A stretch of DNA of 64,000 nt from an uncultured Balneola sp. (lineage in GTDB: Bacteria > Bacteroidota > Rhodothermia > Balneolales > Balneolaceae), in the NCBI GenBank assembly GCA_913058495.1, contig CAJXQC010000009.1:1-64000 (forward strand), read 5' to 3'. Below the pieces are notes generated by a model. It did no database searches. It saw only the letters and a list, made by a program, of their open reading frames with translations, and had not been told where the DNA came from. The position numbers and the translations under genes were made by a program. Below, in pieces: positions 36,099 to 44,771 of this stretch (within the stretch, counting starts at the first letter, position 1; the number at the start of each line of letters is the position of its first letter).

Positions 36099-36688
36099 TG
36101 TCTGTCTCTGATCAAAAATCAGAACTAAGAGCCAGATTGTTAAAGCTCAGAAAGTCTATTAAAAAAGAAGATTGGCAAACCCGGTCCGAGACTATAATTA
36201 ATGAACTTACAAAAATCCCGGAGTTTATTTCCTCAGATGTAATTCACTGTTTTGTTTCAATGAATGATCGTAAAGAGGTAAACACTCATTTCTTATTGAA
36301 TGATCTGATTTCATCCGGAAAGAAAGTCATTGTTCCCGTTACAGATTTTGAAACCGGAGAATTGAAACACTCTGAATTGAAATCGTTTAAAGATCTGAAG
36401 GAGAATAAATGGGGAGTGCTTGAACCGGATGAAATTCATCCTCCAACAAAGGAAATGGATCTGATCCTGGTTCCTTTATTAGCTGCTGATAAAGATTTCA
36501 ACAGGCTTGGCTACGGGAAAGGATTTTACGATCGCTTCTTAAATAAAGAAAATGCAGTTAAAGTAGGACTGTTATTTGATGAGTTTATTCTCGATCAAAT
36601 TCCCATTGAGAACTTTGATGAGAAGCTTGATATTTTAATTACCGAAAAAATGATTTTAAGACGCAACAATAGAGATTTGGGTTCGTAG
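36098..36688 (+). CDS. 5-formyltetrahydrofolate cyclo-ligase
   Basis: A 196-residue ATP-dependent enzyme that converts 5-formyl-THF to 5,10-methenyl-THF. Nucleotide-binding R/K residues lie in the N-terminal LRARLLKLRKSIK, and the folate-site loops include KVIVPVTDFETGE and the conserved GYGKGFYDRFL. Its ATG overlaps the bshC stop by 1 bp (TAATG), so translation is coupled. Confidence 0.93.
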   Translation: MSVSDQKSELRARLLKLRKSIKKEDWQTRSETIINELTKIPEFISSDVIHCFVSMNDRKEVNTHFLLNDLISSGKKVIVPVTDFETGELKHSELKSFKDLKENKWGVLEPDEIHPPTKEMDLILVPLLAADKDFNRLGYGKGFYDRFLNKENAVKVGLLFDEFILDQIPIENFDEKLDILITEKMILRRNNRDLGS

Positions 36689-36709
36689 TAGCGCACAGGA
36701 GAAAAAATT

Positions 36710-37426
36710 ATGGCAGAACAGACACGACAAAAAACAGGATCTAAAACAGGCTCAGCAACACTAGAGTTTGAAGACTTTGAATTGCAATCAGCAATGCAGG
36801 ACTTTTTAAAAGAAGAACCTAAAGAAGAAGGCAAAGGCGTTTGGAACTTTTCAACCTTTGCCGGACTTGGTATGCTTTTTATCGCATTTACTTTTTTGCT
36901 TCAATTAATAGGTTTTCCTATGGGGCAAGGACTCGCAGGTTTTTCTCAGGATGCAATTAGCGCTTTGCCTATTATTGGTGGAATTCTTGTGACTTTAGTT
37001 GGTTTTGGTTTCTTAGTCGGTGACAGAAAAAAAGAAAAAAGAGCTAAAAAGGAATCTCGCAGGAAACGAAAAGCTCAAAGCAAAAAGAATATATATTCAA
37101 ACGATATTCATGGTGCTGAAGAATTTACAAGTACACTGAATAATGATTTGGATTCTTCCAAAAAATCTTCAAGATCCGGTGACTACAGCTATGATAATTT
37201 TGGTTATCGTCATGCCAAAAGGTTGATGAAATCCAGAACAAATAAAAAGATAGCTGGAGTTTGTGGAGGTTTGGCTAAGTATTTCGGATTAAGCTCTACG
37301 GTAGTTAGGTTTATTTTTGGAGCAGTTTTTATCATGGGATGGGGAACCAGTTTGTTGATCTATATAGGACTAGCCTTAGCGATGCCAAAAGAACCTATTG
37401 AAATGATGGACGACTTCGATTTTTGA
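36710..37426 (+). CDS. PspC-domain membrane protein
   Basis: A 238-residue membrane protein. Two hydrophobic helices (about 47-70 and 80-105) follow a soluble, charged N-terminus. A basic linker (KKEKRAKKESRRKRKAQSK) leads to the C-terminal PspC domain (about 175-235): KIAGVCGGLAKYFGL then a hydrophobic helix. PspC proteins take part in envelope-stress responses. An AGGAG sits before the ATG, rare in this window. Confidence 0.9.
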   Translation: MAEQTRQKTGSKTGSATLEFEDFELQSAMQDFLKEEPKEEGKGVWNFSTFAGLGMLFIAFTFLLQLIGFPMGQGLAGFSQDAISALPIIGGILVTLVGFGFLVGDRKKEKRAKKESRRKRKAQSKKNIYSNDIHGAEEFTSTLNNDLDSSKKSSRSGDYSYDNFGYRHAKRLMKSRTNKKIAGVCGGLAKYFGLSSTVVRFIFGAVFIMGWGTSLLIYIGLALAMPKEPIEMMDDFDF

Positions 37427-37621
37427 TCACTGATTTTCTGATAAAACACTGATTTCTTTACCATATTTATCCATTTCACAGCCGCATTTTTTACAAGTCC
37501 ATCCTCCATAGAGAAGTTGACGTTCAGTTTGCGGTTTCCTTATGATGGGTTGTGTTGTGTTACAATTTGGGCATTTAACTCGTTTAAGATTAACACCAAA
37601 GAAATCTTCTCTTGAAATCAT
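37427..37621 (-). CDS. small zinc-ribbon protein
   Basis: A 64-residue protein with two zinc-ribbon knuckles: C17-P-N-C20 and C43-K-K-C46 (plus C48). The distance between the pairs (22 residues) is typical of a ribbon. Function unknown; it may bind nucleic acid or protein. Its stop abuts the PspC gene's stop, making the palindrome TGATCA at 37424-37429. Confidence 0.7.
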   Translation of the reverse strand: MISREDFFGVNLKRVKCPNCNTTQPIIRKPQTERQLLYGGWTCKKCGCEMDKYGKEISVLSENQ

Positions 37622-37698
37622 GATCAGCTATTCAATTTTGCATTGATCCAAAATAATTCAAATTAACTTGAGATTAAAATTCTTCTTAGATTCACTAT

Positions 37699-38295
37699 AT
37701 GCTAATTACATTTGAAGGAATTGACGGAAGCGGGAAATCGACTCAGATTTCTCTTTTAAAAGATCACCTCTCTGAATCCGGGAAAGAAGTAAAGGTACTT
37801 CGTGAACCGGGGGGTACGGATATTTCGGAACTGATCAGAGGGATGTTGTTGAACCCTGAAATTGATATCGATCCTGTTACAGAATTGTTACTGTTCTCTT
37901 CGGCGAGATCTCAACTAATTGCGGAAAAAGTAAAACCACTTTTAGCGAAGGGAGTTGTTGTGATTCTGGATCGGTTTTATGATTCTACAACAGCGTATCA
38001 AGGTTACGGTAGAAAGAGTATTCCCATTGATCAGGTACATCAAATCAATAAGATCGCTTCACATGAAATAGCTCCTGACGTAACGTTTTATCTTCGACTG
38101 AGTTTGGAAGAATCCGCAAAGAGAACTGCACATATGCAGAAAGACAGAATGGAGCAATCAGGTATTGAATTCTTTGAGAATGTGATCAAGGGTTTCGACG
38201 AACTCTCTGAATCAGAAGAAAGATTTGTGACTATTGATGCTTCAAAAGACGTGGACACTGTTCATGATCTGATCGTGTCTAATCTTCCTTTTTAA
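37699..38295 (+). CDS. tmk: thymidylate kinase
   Basis: A 198-residue kinase that phosphorylates dTMP for DNA synthesis. P-loop GIDGSGKST (residues 7-15), the substrate motif LREPGGTDISELIR, and the DRFYDSTTAYQGYGR lid region are all present. Length is normal (about 205). Its final codons lie in a 27-bp sequence that is repeated 286 bp downstream, at the end of the convergent MMPL gene. Confidence 0.97.
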   Translation: MLITFEGIDGSGKSTQISLLKDHLSESGKEVKVLREPGGTDISELIRGMLLNPEIDIDPVTELLLFSSARSQLIAEKVKPLLAKGVVVILDRFYDSTTAYQGYGRKSIPIDQVHQINKIASHEIAPDVTFYLRLSLEESAKRTAHMQKDRMEQSGIEFFENVIKGFDELSESEERFVTIDASKDVDTVHDLIVSNLPF

Positions 38296-38577
38296 TAATC
38301 CCTTTTCAAAAATATCAAAATTTGTCTCATTCCATCATTTCGATGAAAGCGGGGTGATGGAACCTAAAACTCTACTATATTCGAATAAAAAATGTGTATT
38401 AACCCTGACAGGGTTAATAAATGGCGATGGATCTATAAGAACTGAAGTTTAAACCCTGTCAGGGTTATGAATACAAGTCTTATTCAAAATTCCATCAGCC
38501 GGAGTACCGACAGATTGATGGGTAGATTTGTAAAATTTACTTATAACCTTTGATCGGATCGTGTCTAATCTTCCTTT
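38265..38577. repeat. 27-bp direct repeat bracketing a palindromic element
   Basis: The sequences at 38265-38291 (end of tmk) and 38551-38577 (end of the MMPL gene) match at 26 of 27 positions. Between them, 38355-38362 (TGATGGAA) and 38490-38497 (TTCCATCA) form an inverted pair, as do the palindromes at 38401-38415 (AACCCTGACAGGGTT) and 38452-38466 (AACCCTGTCAGGGTT). The layout is that of an inserted, foldable element with a long duplication at its ends. No transposase is encoded. Confidence 0.7.
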
Positions 38578-40853
38578 ATAGCAATACCTTTCAAGTTGGG
38601 TTTAAGCCAATAGAACAGGGAAGGAAGTACAACCAGATCAGCTATCACAGCAAAAAATATTGTTGAAGAGATCAGTAAACCCATTAAGGTTGTGGAAGTA
38701 AACTCACTGGTTATAAGAGTTCCGAATCCCAATAAAAGAATCATGCTGGTTATAATAATGGCGCGACCTGTTTTTTGAGTAGTAATTTCCAAAGCATCCT
38801 GAAAGCTTAAACCTCGTTTTAATTCTATTCTGAATCGCGCTAAATAGTGAATGGTGTCATCTACGGCTATTCCAAAAGCAATGGTAAATATTACAGCTGT
38901 AGAAGGTTTTATATCCACCCCCAAATAACCCATTATTCCTGCAATTAAAACCAGAGGCATGATATTGGGGATCAAAGAGATTATCACCATTTTCAGATCT
39001 TTGAACAGAAAAGCCATCAATATTGAAATACAAATAAAAGCCAAACCAATACTGGAAGCGAGGGAATAAACCATTTTACCAACCAGATTTGCACTTAAAA
39101 CGGTTGAGCCGGTAACTGTTATTTCTTCATTGTTAAAGTTCTGAGTCAGATATACGTCAATAGAATCTCTGATCTCGTTGATACGTTTTGAACCTGCATC
39201 TTCAGTTTGAGCACCAATTCTAAGTTTTTGGTAATCAAAATCTGTTACGTTTTGCAGAATGTCATTATCTGTTATTTCCAATAAAAGTAAATACTGTGCA
39301 ATTAGATTCTGATCAGCAGGTAGGGAAAATTGAGACGCTTGTTCGGGAGACATCACCTGATGTAATTCTTTTAAAAGAGTACTGAAAGAAGTAGCACGTT
39401 TTATTTCTGGATAAGAAAGCAGGTGTGTTTGCAGATCTTCTATTTTTAGTATCAACTCTGGATCGGTAATTCCTTCAGGCTCTTTCGTATCAATTACGAA
39501 TTCTAACGGGAATGCCGGAGCCAGATTTTCAGAGAAAAAGTTACTGTCTTTAATCAGCTCAGAATCTCTGCTCACATCATCAAAAACACGACCATTTACC
39601 TCAAGTTGATAGATGCCGATTCCAACAACAAAACAGATCAGCAAAGAACTCAAAGAAATTGCTTTATAATGTCTTCTGTTAAATGCGGAAACGTTTAAAA
39701 GTTTATCTCCAATCCATGGATATAATTTCCCGCCTGTTTCACGAAAGACTTTTTTAATATTCGTGATCCTCAGAATTGCCGGAAGGAACAGAATGGTAAT
39801 GGTGTAAGCAATCAGTACACCTACGGCTGTGTAAATGCCGAACCGTTTCATCGGAACTACAGAACTGGTCAATAGAGTGCCAAATCCTATGGCTGTGGTT
39901 ATACTGGTAAGAAAAGTAGCGCTACCAAGTGTAAGTAGCATTTCGATAATTGCTTTTCTTTTTTTGAGTCCGTTTTGAACAGCATCATCAAACTTGGAGA
40001 TCATATGTATGGAGTCGGCAACCCCAACGCAAAGCAGAATAGGGGCTATGGTGCTGCTCATTATTTCCAGATAACCACCGCTGAGAGTTATAACTGCAAC
40101 CGTAAAGAGTACCGTAAACCATACAATAAACATAGGAATCAGAACTCCTGATATGCTTCGGTATAAATACCACAATAGTAAAATGATCAGAACAGAAGAA
40201 AAGGAGATATAGAATATGACCTCCTCGTTGAGAATATTCACATATTGATTTCTGAAAAAAGGAATACCGGTGATCTTGAAATCTAAAGAAGGATAGTTAC
40301 TTAAAGTTGACTGCAATCGGTCAATGATATCATTTCGCGTTTCATAAGTATTATTTTCCTCATCTATCTCAAGAAAAAAAGCAGTCGTATTACCTGACTT
40401 ATCAATTAGAAATCCTTCTGTAAAAGAATCGGAAGTAATTCTGTCTTTGATGGTATTCAAGTTGGATTGTAAAGAATCAACGTTAAGAAAGGGATCAAAT
40501 TTAAGTGTGCCATTCAGATTGACCATTTCTTCAGCCGACCAAATGCTTTGAACATCAGTTACATTAGGTATGGTTTTCAGAGTATCTGTAATTGCTTTCA
40601 GTTCCAGAAGGGTTGAAATTGTAAAAAGAGAATCTGACTTAAAACCCACCATTATCACATTATCATCCCGGCCAAACTCGTCTTCCAACAAACGATAAGA
40701 TTGCACAGTGGGATCAGTTTTGGGATAAAAGTTTTCCAGGTCGAAATCGGTTCTGATCTTTGAAGCCGGGAAGATCGCAGCTAGAACCAGTAGAAATATA
40801 AAGAAAGTAACCAAGCGGGGATTCTTGATCACAAAGTCAGCGAATTTATGCAT
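38565..40853 (-). CDS. MMPL/RND-family membrane transporter
   Basis: A 762-residue protein with about 12 membrane helices in the two-halved RND topology: one helix, a large periplasmic loop (about 35-205), five helices, then the pattern repeats. SSD-like motifs GVADSIHMI in the first half and AVDDTIHYLARFRIE in the second are seen. Such proteins export lipids, hopanoids or drugs; here the substrate is unknown. The start is at 40853; the C-terminal KED-stop lies in the 27-bp repeat shared with tmk. No adaptor or TolC partner is adjacent. Confidence 0.92.
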   Translation of the reverse strand: MHKFADFVIKNPRLVTFFIFLLVLAAIFPASKIRTDFDLENFYPKTDPTVQSYRLLEDEFGRDDNVIMVGFKSDSLFTISTLLELKAITDTLKTIPNVTDVQSIWSAEEMVNLNGTLKFDPFLNVDSLQSNLNTIKDRITSDSFTEGFLIDKSGNTTAFFLEIDEENNTYETRNDIIDRLQSTLSNYPSLDFKITGIPFFRNQYVNILNEEVIFYISFSSVLIILLLWYLYRSISGVLIPMFIVWFTVLFTVAVITLSGGYLEIMSSTIAPILLCVGVADSIHMISKFDDAVQNGLKKRKAIIEMLLTLGSATFLTSITTAIGFGTLLTSSVVPMKRFGIYTAVGVLIAYTITILFLPAILRITNIKKVFRETGGKLYPWIGDKLLNVSAFNRRHYKAISLSSLLICFVVGIGIYQLEVNGRVFDDVSRDSELIKDSNFFSENLAPAFPLEFVIDTKEPEGITDPELILKIEDLQTHLLSYPEIKRATSFSTLLKELHQVMSPEQASQFSLPADQNLIAQYLLLLEITDNDILQNVTDFDYQKLRIGAQTEDAGSKRINEIRDSIDVYLTQNFNNEEITVTGSTVLSANLVGKMVYSLASSIGLAFICISILMAFLFKDLKMVIISLIPNIMPLVLIAGIMGYLGVDIKPSTAVIFTIAFGIAVDDTIHYLARFRIELKRGLSFQDALEITTQKTGRAIIITSMILLLGFGTLITSEFTSTTLMGLLISSTIFFAVIADLVVLPSLFYWLKPNLKGIAIKED

Positions 40854-40879
40854 TTAATCGGTGCAAAAGTAAGATGATA

Positions 40880-40900
40880 AGTTTGTTCATGAGACAAACT
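40880..40900. promoter_or_regulatory. perfect 7-bp inverted repeat between MMPL and DUF4331 genes
   Basis: AGTTTGT at 40880-40886 and ACAAACT at 40894-40900 flank a 7-nt centre. It lies 27 bp upstream of the MMPL start and 99 bp upstream of the DUF4331 gene, a good place for an operator controlling either gene. Confidence 0.4.
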
Positions 40901-40998
40901 GAAATTATCTGAAAGAAATTCCAATCAAAGCAATCCATGTGCAAATGCTATACGTATTGTAAAGTGAAATTAATCATAAATCATAACAAACAATCACA

Positions 40999-41658
40999 AT
41001 GAATTTCAAAAAAATAACATACTCGCTTTTGAGCTTGGTTTTAATAGGCTCAATAATTGTATTTGCAGCGGATCATATTGATGCGCCTGCGGTAACTGAT
41101 ACCAAAGCTGATATAACTGACTTTTACGCCTTTCAGGGATCATCAACCAGCAACCTTGTATTTGTTGCAAATGTACAGGGGTTACTTTCTCCTTCAGCAA
41201 CAGCAAATGCGGAGTTTAGTGAAAACACAATGATCCAATTCAATATTGACAATACAGGCGATAATGTTGAGGATCTGGTAATACAGGTAATTTTTGCGGA
41301 TGGTAAAGCTTACGCATACGGACCTGTTGCTCCATCTGAAAAAGGTTTAACCAGCGGAGTTGAGTTTAACGCTAATTTAGGTGCAGAAGTTGAAATCACA
41401 CCTTATGGTCAATCTGCAATCGTAGGAACAAATAATGGAATTAAATTATTTGCTGGTCCAAGAGATGATCCTTTCTTCATGGACTTTGCTCAGTACGGTG
41501 AGATTATAGCAGGAAATGCAACAAGCTTTAATGATCCCGGTTCAGATACTTTTGCCGGAACTAATGTCTTGAGTGTAGTAGTTGAAGTTCCTAAAACAAC
41601 TTTGGGAAATGCTGAGACTATTAATACCTGGGTACAATCAAAAAACCGCGTTAACTAA
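40999..41658 (+). CDS. DUF4331 family, N-terminal half, exported
   Basis: A 219-residue protein with a Sec signal peptide (about 1-23). The mature part begins with ADHIDAPAVTDTKADITDFYAFQG, the hallmark N-terminus of DUF4331. It ends at NTWVQSKNRVN, about half the usual length of 400-500 residues. The missing half is encoded by the next gene 41 bp downstream. Function of the family is unknown; it is likely periplasmic. No frameshift is seen between the genes. Confidence 0.88.
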   Translation: MNFKKITYSLLSLVLIGSIIVFAADHIDAPAVTDTKADITDFYAFQGSSTSNLVFVANVQGLLSPSATANAEFSENTMIQFNIDNTGDNVEDLVIQVIFADGKAYAYGPVAPSEKGLTSGVEFNANLGAEVEITPYGQSAIVGTNNGIKLFAGPRDDPFFMDFAQYGEIIAGNATSFNDPGSDTFAGTNVLSVVVEVPKTTLGNAETINTWVQSKNRVN

Positions 41659-41699
41659 GACGACCTAATTATATCAAGAATTTTAAAATTATATTCAAA

Positions 41700-42248
41700 A
41701 TGAAACTTTCAAAATTATTTACACTTTTATTGGTTGCAGGCTTAGTTTTTACAGGCTGTAGCAACGACGATGACGGTCCATCAACTCCTATTGATGAGGA
41801 TGCTCGTTTTACAACAGCAGATCAAATGGGACGCCCGGCAGTAAACACAGTATTTATCTCTTCATCAAGTAAGAATAGCTTTAATACTACACTTCCATCA
41901 AATCAAAGCGCAGCTTTCAGAACAGAGATGGAAACCAACCTATCAGGTTTAAGTCCGGCATATGCTAATGAGTCTGATGCCAACGCATTAGGTCAAAACA
42001 GAGATGCTTTTATAGATCTATTAGCAACGGATGTACTTAACGTGAGTCTTACAGGTAAAACTACCTTCTTTGACGGAACGAATGTATTAACCGGTAGAGC
42101 ACTTGCTGATGATGTGATCAGTACGGAATTACTACTAATTTTTGGTGGTGAGGATGGTACTGAAAATCCGGGACTATCTGATGATAATGTAGATGCTAAC
42201 GATAAAATGTTCTTAGCAACATTTCCGTACTTAGCCGCACCGTTCTAA
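41700..42248 (+). CDS. DUF4331-like C-terminal half, lipoprotein
   Basis: A 182-residue protein with its own Sec signal and lipobox (FTGC, C20), anchored separately. The body carries motifs of the DUF4331 C-terminal half: DQMGRPAVNTVFI, DDVISTELLLIFGG, NPGLSDDNVDANDK and the terminal FPYLAAPF. Together with the gene upstream it reconstitutes the family, so I think the two products associate. A strong terminator follows 18 bp after its stop. Confidence 0.85.
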   Translation: MKLSKLFTLLLVAGLVFTGCSNDDDGPSTPIDEDARFTTADQMGRPAVNTVFISSSSKNSFNTTLPSNQSAAFRTEMETNLSGLSPAYANESDANALGQNRDAFIDLLATDVLNVSLTGKTTFFDGTNVLTGRALADDVISTELLLIFGGEDGTENPGLSDDNVDANDKMFLATFPYLAAPF

Positions 42249-42266
42249 ACAGAACAAAATCTTATT

Positions 42267-42296
42267 AAGAACCCCGATTCAGGGGTTCTTTTTTTA
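42267..42296 (+). terminator. terminator of the DUF4331 pair
   Basis: A 9-bp perfect stem (AAGAACCCC at 42267-42275 with GGGGTTCTT at 42282-42290), 6-nt loop and a T-run to 42296. It follows the second DUF4331 gene and precedes the TPR lipoprotein gene. Confidence 0.88.
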
Positions 42297-42320
42297 TCTA
42301 AAATTTAAAAAGCGTTGATT

Positions 42321-43625
42321 ATGTTTAAGCGAATTTTATTCGGGATTCTATTAGTATGCACAGCAATTAGTTGTAATAAGAATCAGGAAGTAATTGTAAA
42401 TAAAGAAGATGTAAGGCCATTTATAAGTGAAAAGCATTTTATTCAGAAAAGTGGCATTGAAAAAGTAAATGAGGACATAGCGTTTTGGACTTCAAAACTG
42501 GAAGAAAATGACACACCGGTTTATAAAGTTAAACTGTCGTCCGTATATCAAGCAAAGTTTGGAATTACAAAAGATGTAAGCTACCTCGCTAAAGCTGAAG
42601 AACTACTTCAAGAATCCAATATTTTTTATAAAGAAGAAAATGCCGGAGTTCTACAAGCACTGGCACAGTTATCAATTACCAAGCACGATTTTCAGAAAGC
42701 AATTGATTATGCAGAAAAAGCACTATCTATAGGAGAGGATAAGCTATTGAGTCATATGATTATTTATGATGCCAGTATGGAAACAGGAGACTTTGAGCAT
42801 GCCAGCTATATTTTGGATAATGAGATCACTAATAAATCTTCTTTTAATTATCTGATCAGGAAATCTCAATTTGAAGATTATTCCGGAAACGCATCTGAAT
42901 CTATTGCCGCTCTTGAAAAGGGAGCAGAACGTATAGATTACAGCATGTCACTTTCATCATGGGCTCATAGTAACTTAGGAGATCGCTTGGGACATGAAGG
43001 TAACGTTCCAAAATCTTACGAAATGTTTCTTAAAGTATTGAACCAAAAAACATCAGGAGCCTCTTACCTGCATTCTTTGAAAGGTATAGCGTATATCGCT
43101 TATGCACATGATGGTGATACTGAATTTGCTAAAGAGATTCTGGATTTTGTTCACAGTAATCAAGAATCACCTGATGCATTACTTATGTATGCTGAAATTG
43201 CTGAATACAAAGGCGATGATTCTCTAAAAAGAGAATATTTGAACGAATTTTACAGCAAAGCATCCGATCCGAAATATTACGGAATGTATGACGCAGAATT
43301 GATTCAACTGGCTGCTACGGAATTCAGTGATTTTGAAGTAGCTGAAGCTTTGATCCAAAAAGAATTAGAAAACAGACCAAGCCCAATTACTTACGATCTT
43401 CAAGCCTGGGTTAAGTTTCATAAAGGCGAGATTGAAGAAGCCAGATCTATCTTAGAAGATAAAGTACTTGGTAAAACTTACGAACCTGTACCAGCATATC
43501 ATGCCGGAATTATTTTGAAAGAAGCAGGTGAAACAGATAAAGCAAACAAGCTTCTTGAATATGCAAAAGAAGCAAGTTTTGAGTTAGGACCGGTTACTTT
43601 AAAGGATATTAATTCAAAACTTTAA
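42321..43625 (+). CDS. TPR-like lipoprotein
   Basis: A 434-residue protein with a Sec signal and lipobox (AISC, about residue 16). The body is helical repeats of the TPR type (QKAIDYAEKALSIGE, KSYEMFLKVLNQKTSGASY, EIEEARSILEDKVLG). The ATG at 42321 gives a clean signal peptide; the TTG at 42315 adds two residues only. In Bacteroidota relatives DUF4331 genes are commonly near such a TPR gene. The role is unknown. Confidence 0.85.
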   Translation: MFKRILFGILLVCTAISCNKNQEVIVNKEDVRPFISEKHFIQKSGIEKVNEDIAFWTSKLEENDTPVYKVKLSSVYQAKFGITKDVSYLAKAEELLQESNIFYKEENAGVLQALAQLSITKHDFQKAIDYAEKALSIGEDKLLSHMIIYDASMETGDFEHASYILDNEITNKSSFNYLIRKSQFEDYSGNASESIAALEKGAERIDYSMSLSSWAHSNLGDRLGHEGNVPKSYEMFLKVLNQKTSGASYLHSLKGIAYIAYAHDGDTEFAKEILDFVHSNQESPDALLMYAEIAEYKGDDSLKREYLNEFYSKASDPKYYGMYDAELIQLAATEFSDFEVAEALIQKELENRPSPITYDLQAWVKFHKGEIEEARSILEDKVLGKTYEPVPAYHAGIILKEAGETDKANKLLEYAKEASFELGPVTLKDINSKL

Positions 43626-43703
43626 TATGAATTATAGCTGATATTTTTTTGGGATCATAAAGTGTTATAATGACGAACTCTTTAATTAAAATTGTCGAGC
43701 TTT

Positions 43704-44696
43704 ATGATAAACCCAAAAAGATATTTATTACTTATAGTTGTTTCCTTTTTTATCGGTTGTTTAAAAAATGAACAAAAAGAGATATTTCAGGAAACCAATA
43801 GAGTAGAATGGTCTAAAATCGAAAATATTGATTTAGAGGATCTCAATAATGATTTGGAACCGGGAAAGCTTACTGTGGATCTTGGGGTATATTATCCTTC
43901 AAATCTTGATGAAAACTTCGGTAAAGTACCTCTCAACAATATATTAGAGAGCATCAAAGCTGCCAAAGAAATTTATGCTCCTACAGGTGTTCAAATCAAT
44001 TTGCTTTGGGTTAAAACAGGCAAGATCAATCCGGCATATTTATCCCTTCAGTCAAATACTTTACCAGGTATTCCAAATACTGAATACACTAATATGTACG
44101 AACACTCACAAAGGCACCCATCTAAATTAACTGAAAAAGCAAAAGATGCTTTCGAATCAATAATAGAAGCAGATCCTGATAATGACAGAACGGTATATTT
44201 GACGGTTATTCAGGATGTATTTTATCCTTTTATGGAAGTCTCTGAAGGGAGGAATTGGGTGATAAAATCTGTAAGAACGGGCGGGCTCTCATTTCCACCT
44301 TATACCTACCATTCCAACATACCAAAAAGAATAAGAGGCATTATTACTATTTCAAATTTGGAAAGAGAAGACAGGTTGAGAGGAACCGTTGCTCATGAGC
44401 TGGGTCACAAGTTAATTAATGTAAGTCATGAATATAAAGATACTGATCCGGGTCATGAAGTTTATCAGGATGGTGGACTGATGTTGTATGGAGATGGAGA
44501 AGATATACCTTCAGGAGAAGAAGGGAGGTGGCATTTGGAAAGACTTAAGCTCTCTCCATTTCTTTATATGTCAAACAGTGATGGATCAAAAGAATGGAAT
44601 CCTCAGTTTATTGAAGGCGGTCATTATTACGATCCGATTTATGGAAATAAAGTTGTAAACTTTGATAGCGAACCACCCATAGATCCTGATTGGTAA
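43704..44696 (+). CDS. zincin-like metallopeptidase, lipoprotein
   Basis: A 330-residue protein from the ATG at 43704, with a Sec signal and lipobox (FIGC, about residue 18). The zinc motif is HELGH (H231, E232, H235) followed by H242 in NVSHEY, close to but one residue longer than the metzincin HExxHxxGxxH. The region before it (TGVQINLLWVKTGKINPAY and DNDRTVYLTVIQDVFYPF) resembles metzincin beta strands. A distant family match is all I can claim; the substrate is unknown. It sits between the DUF4331/TPR genes and the metal efflux operon. Confidence 0.72.
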   Translation: MINPKRYLLLIVVSFFIGCLKNEQKEIFQETNRVEWSKIENIDLEDLNNDLEPGKLTVDLGVYYPSNLDENFGKVPLNNILESIKAAKEIYAPTGVQINLLWVKTGKINPAYLSLQSNTLPGIPNTEYTNMYEHSQRHPSKLTEKAKDAFESIIEADPDNDRTVYLTVIQDVFYPFMEVSEGRNWVIKSVRTGGLSFPPYTYHSNIPKRIRGIITISNLEREDRLRGTVAHELGHKLINVSHEYKDTDPGHEVYQDGGLMLYGDGEDIPSGEEGRWHLERLKLSPFLYMSNSDGSKEWNPQFIEGGHYYDPIYGNKVVNFDSEPPIDPDW

Positions 44697-44771
44697 TCTT
44701 GGAATCTCAGTTTTTCATTTCTTATCAACTGTGATTTGGTTTCGAAAATTTAAGATTCTATTTTATTAGGA

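Noticed and set aside
38401-38466. A CRISPR-like array from the AACCCTG palindromes
   Set aside because: Only two copies exist, one 1-nt variant, with no regular spacers and no cas genes.
41659-41699. A frameshift splitting one DUF4331 gene
   Set aside because: The second part has its own ATG, signal peptide and lipobox after a 41-bp gap, so it is a true separate gene.
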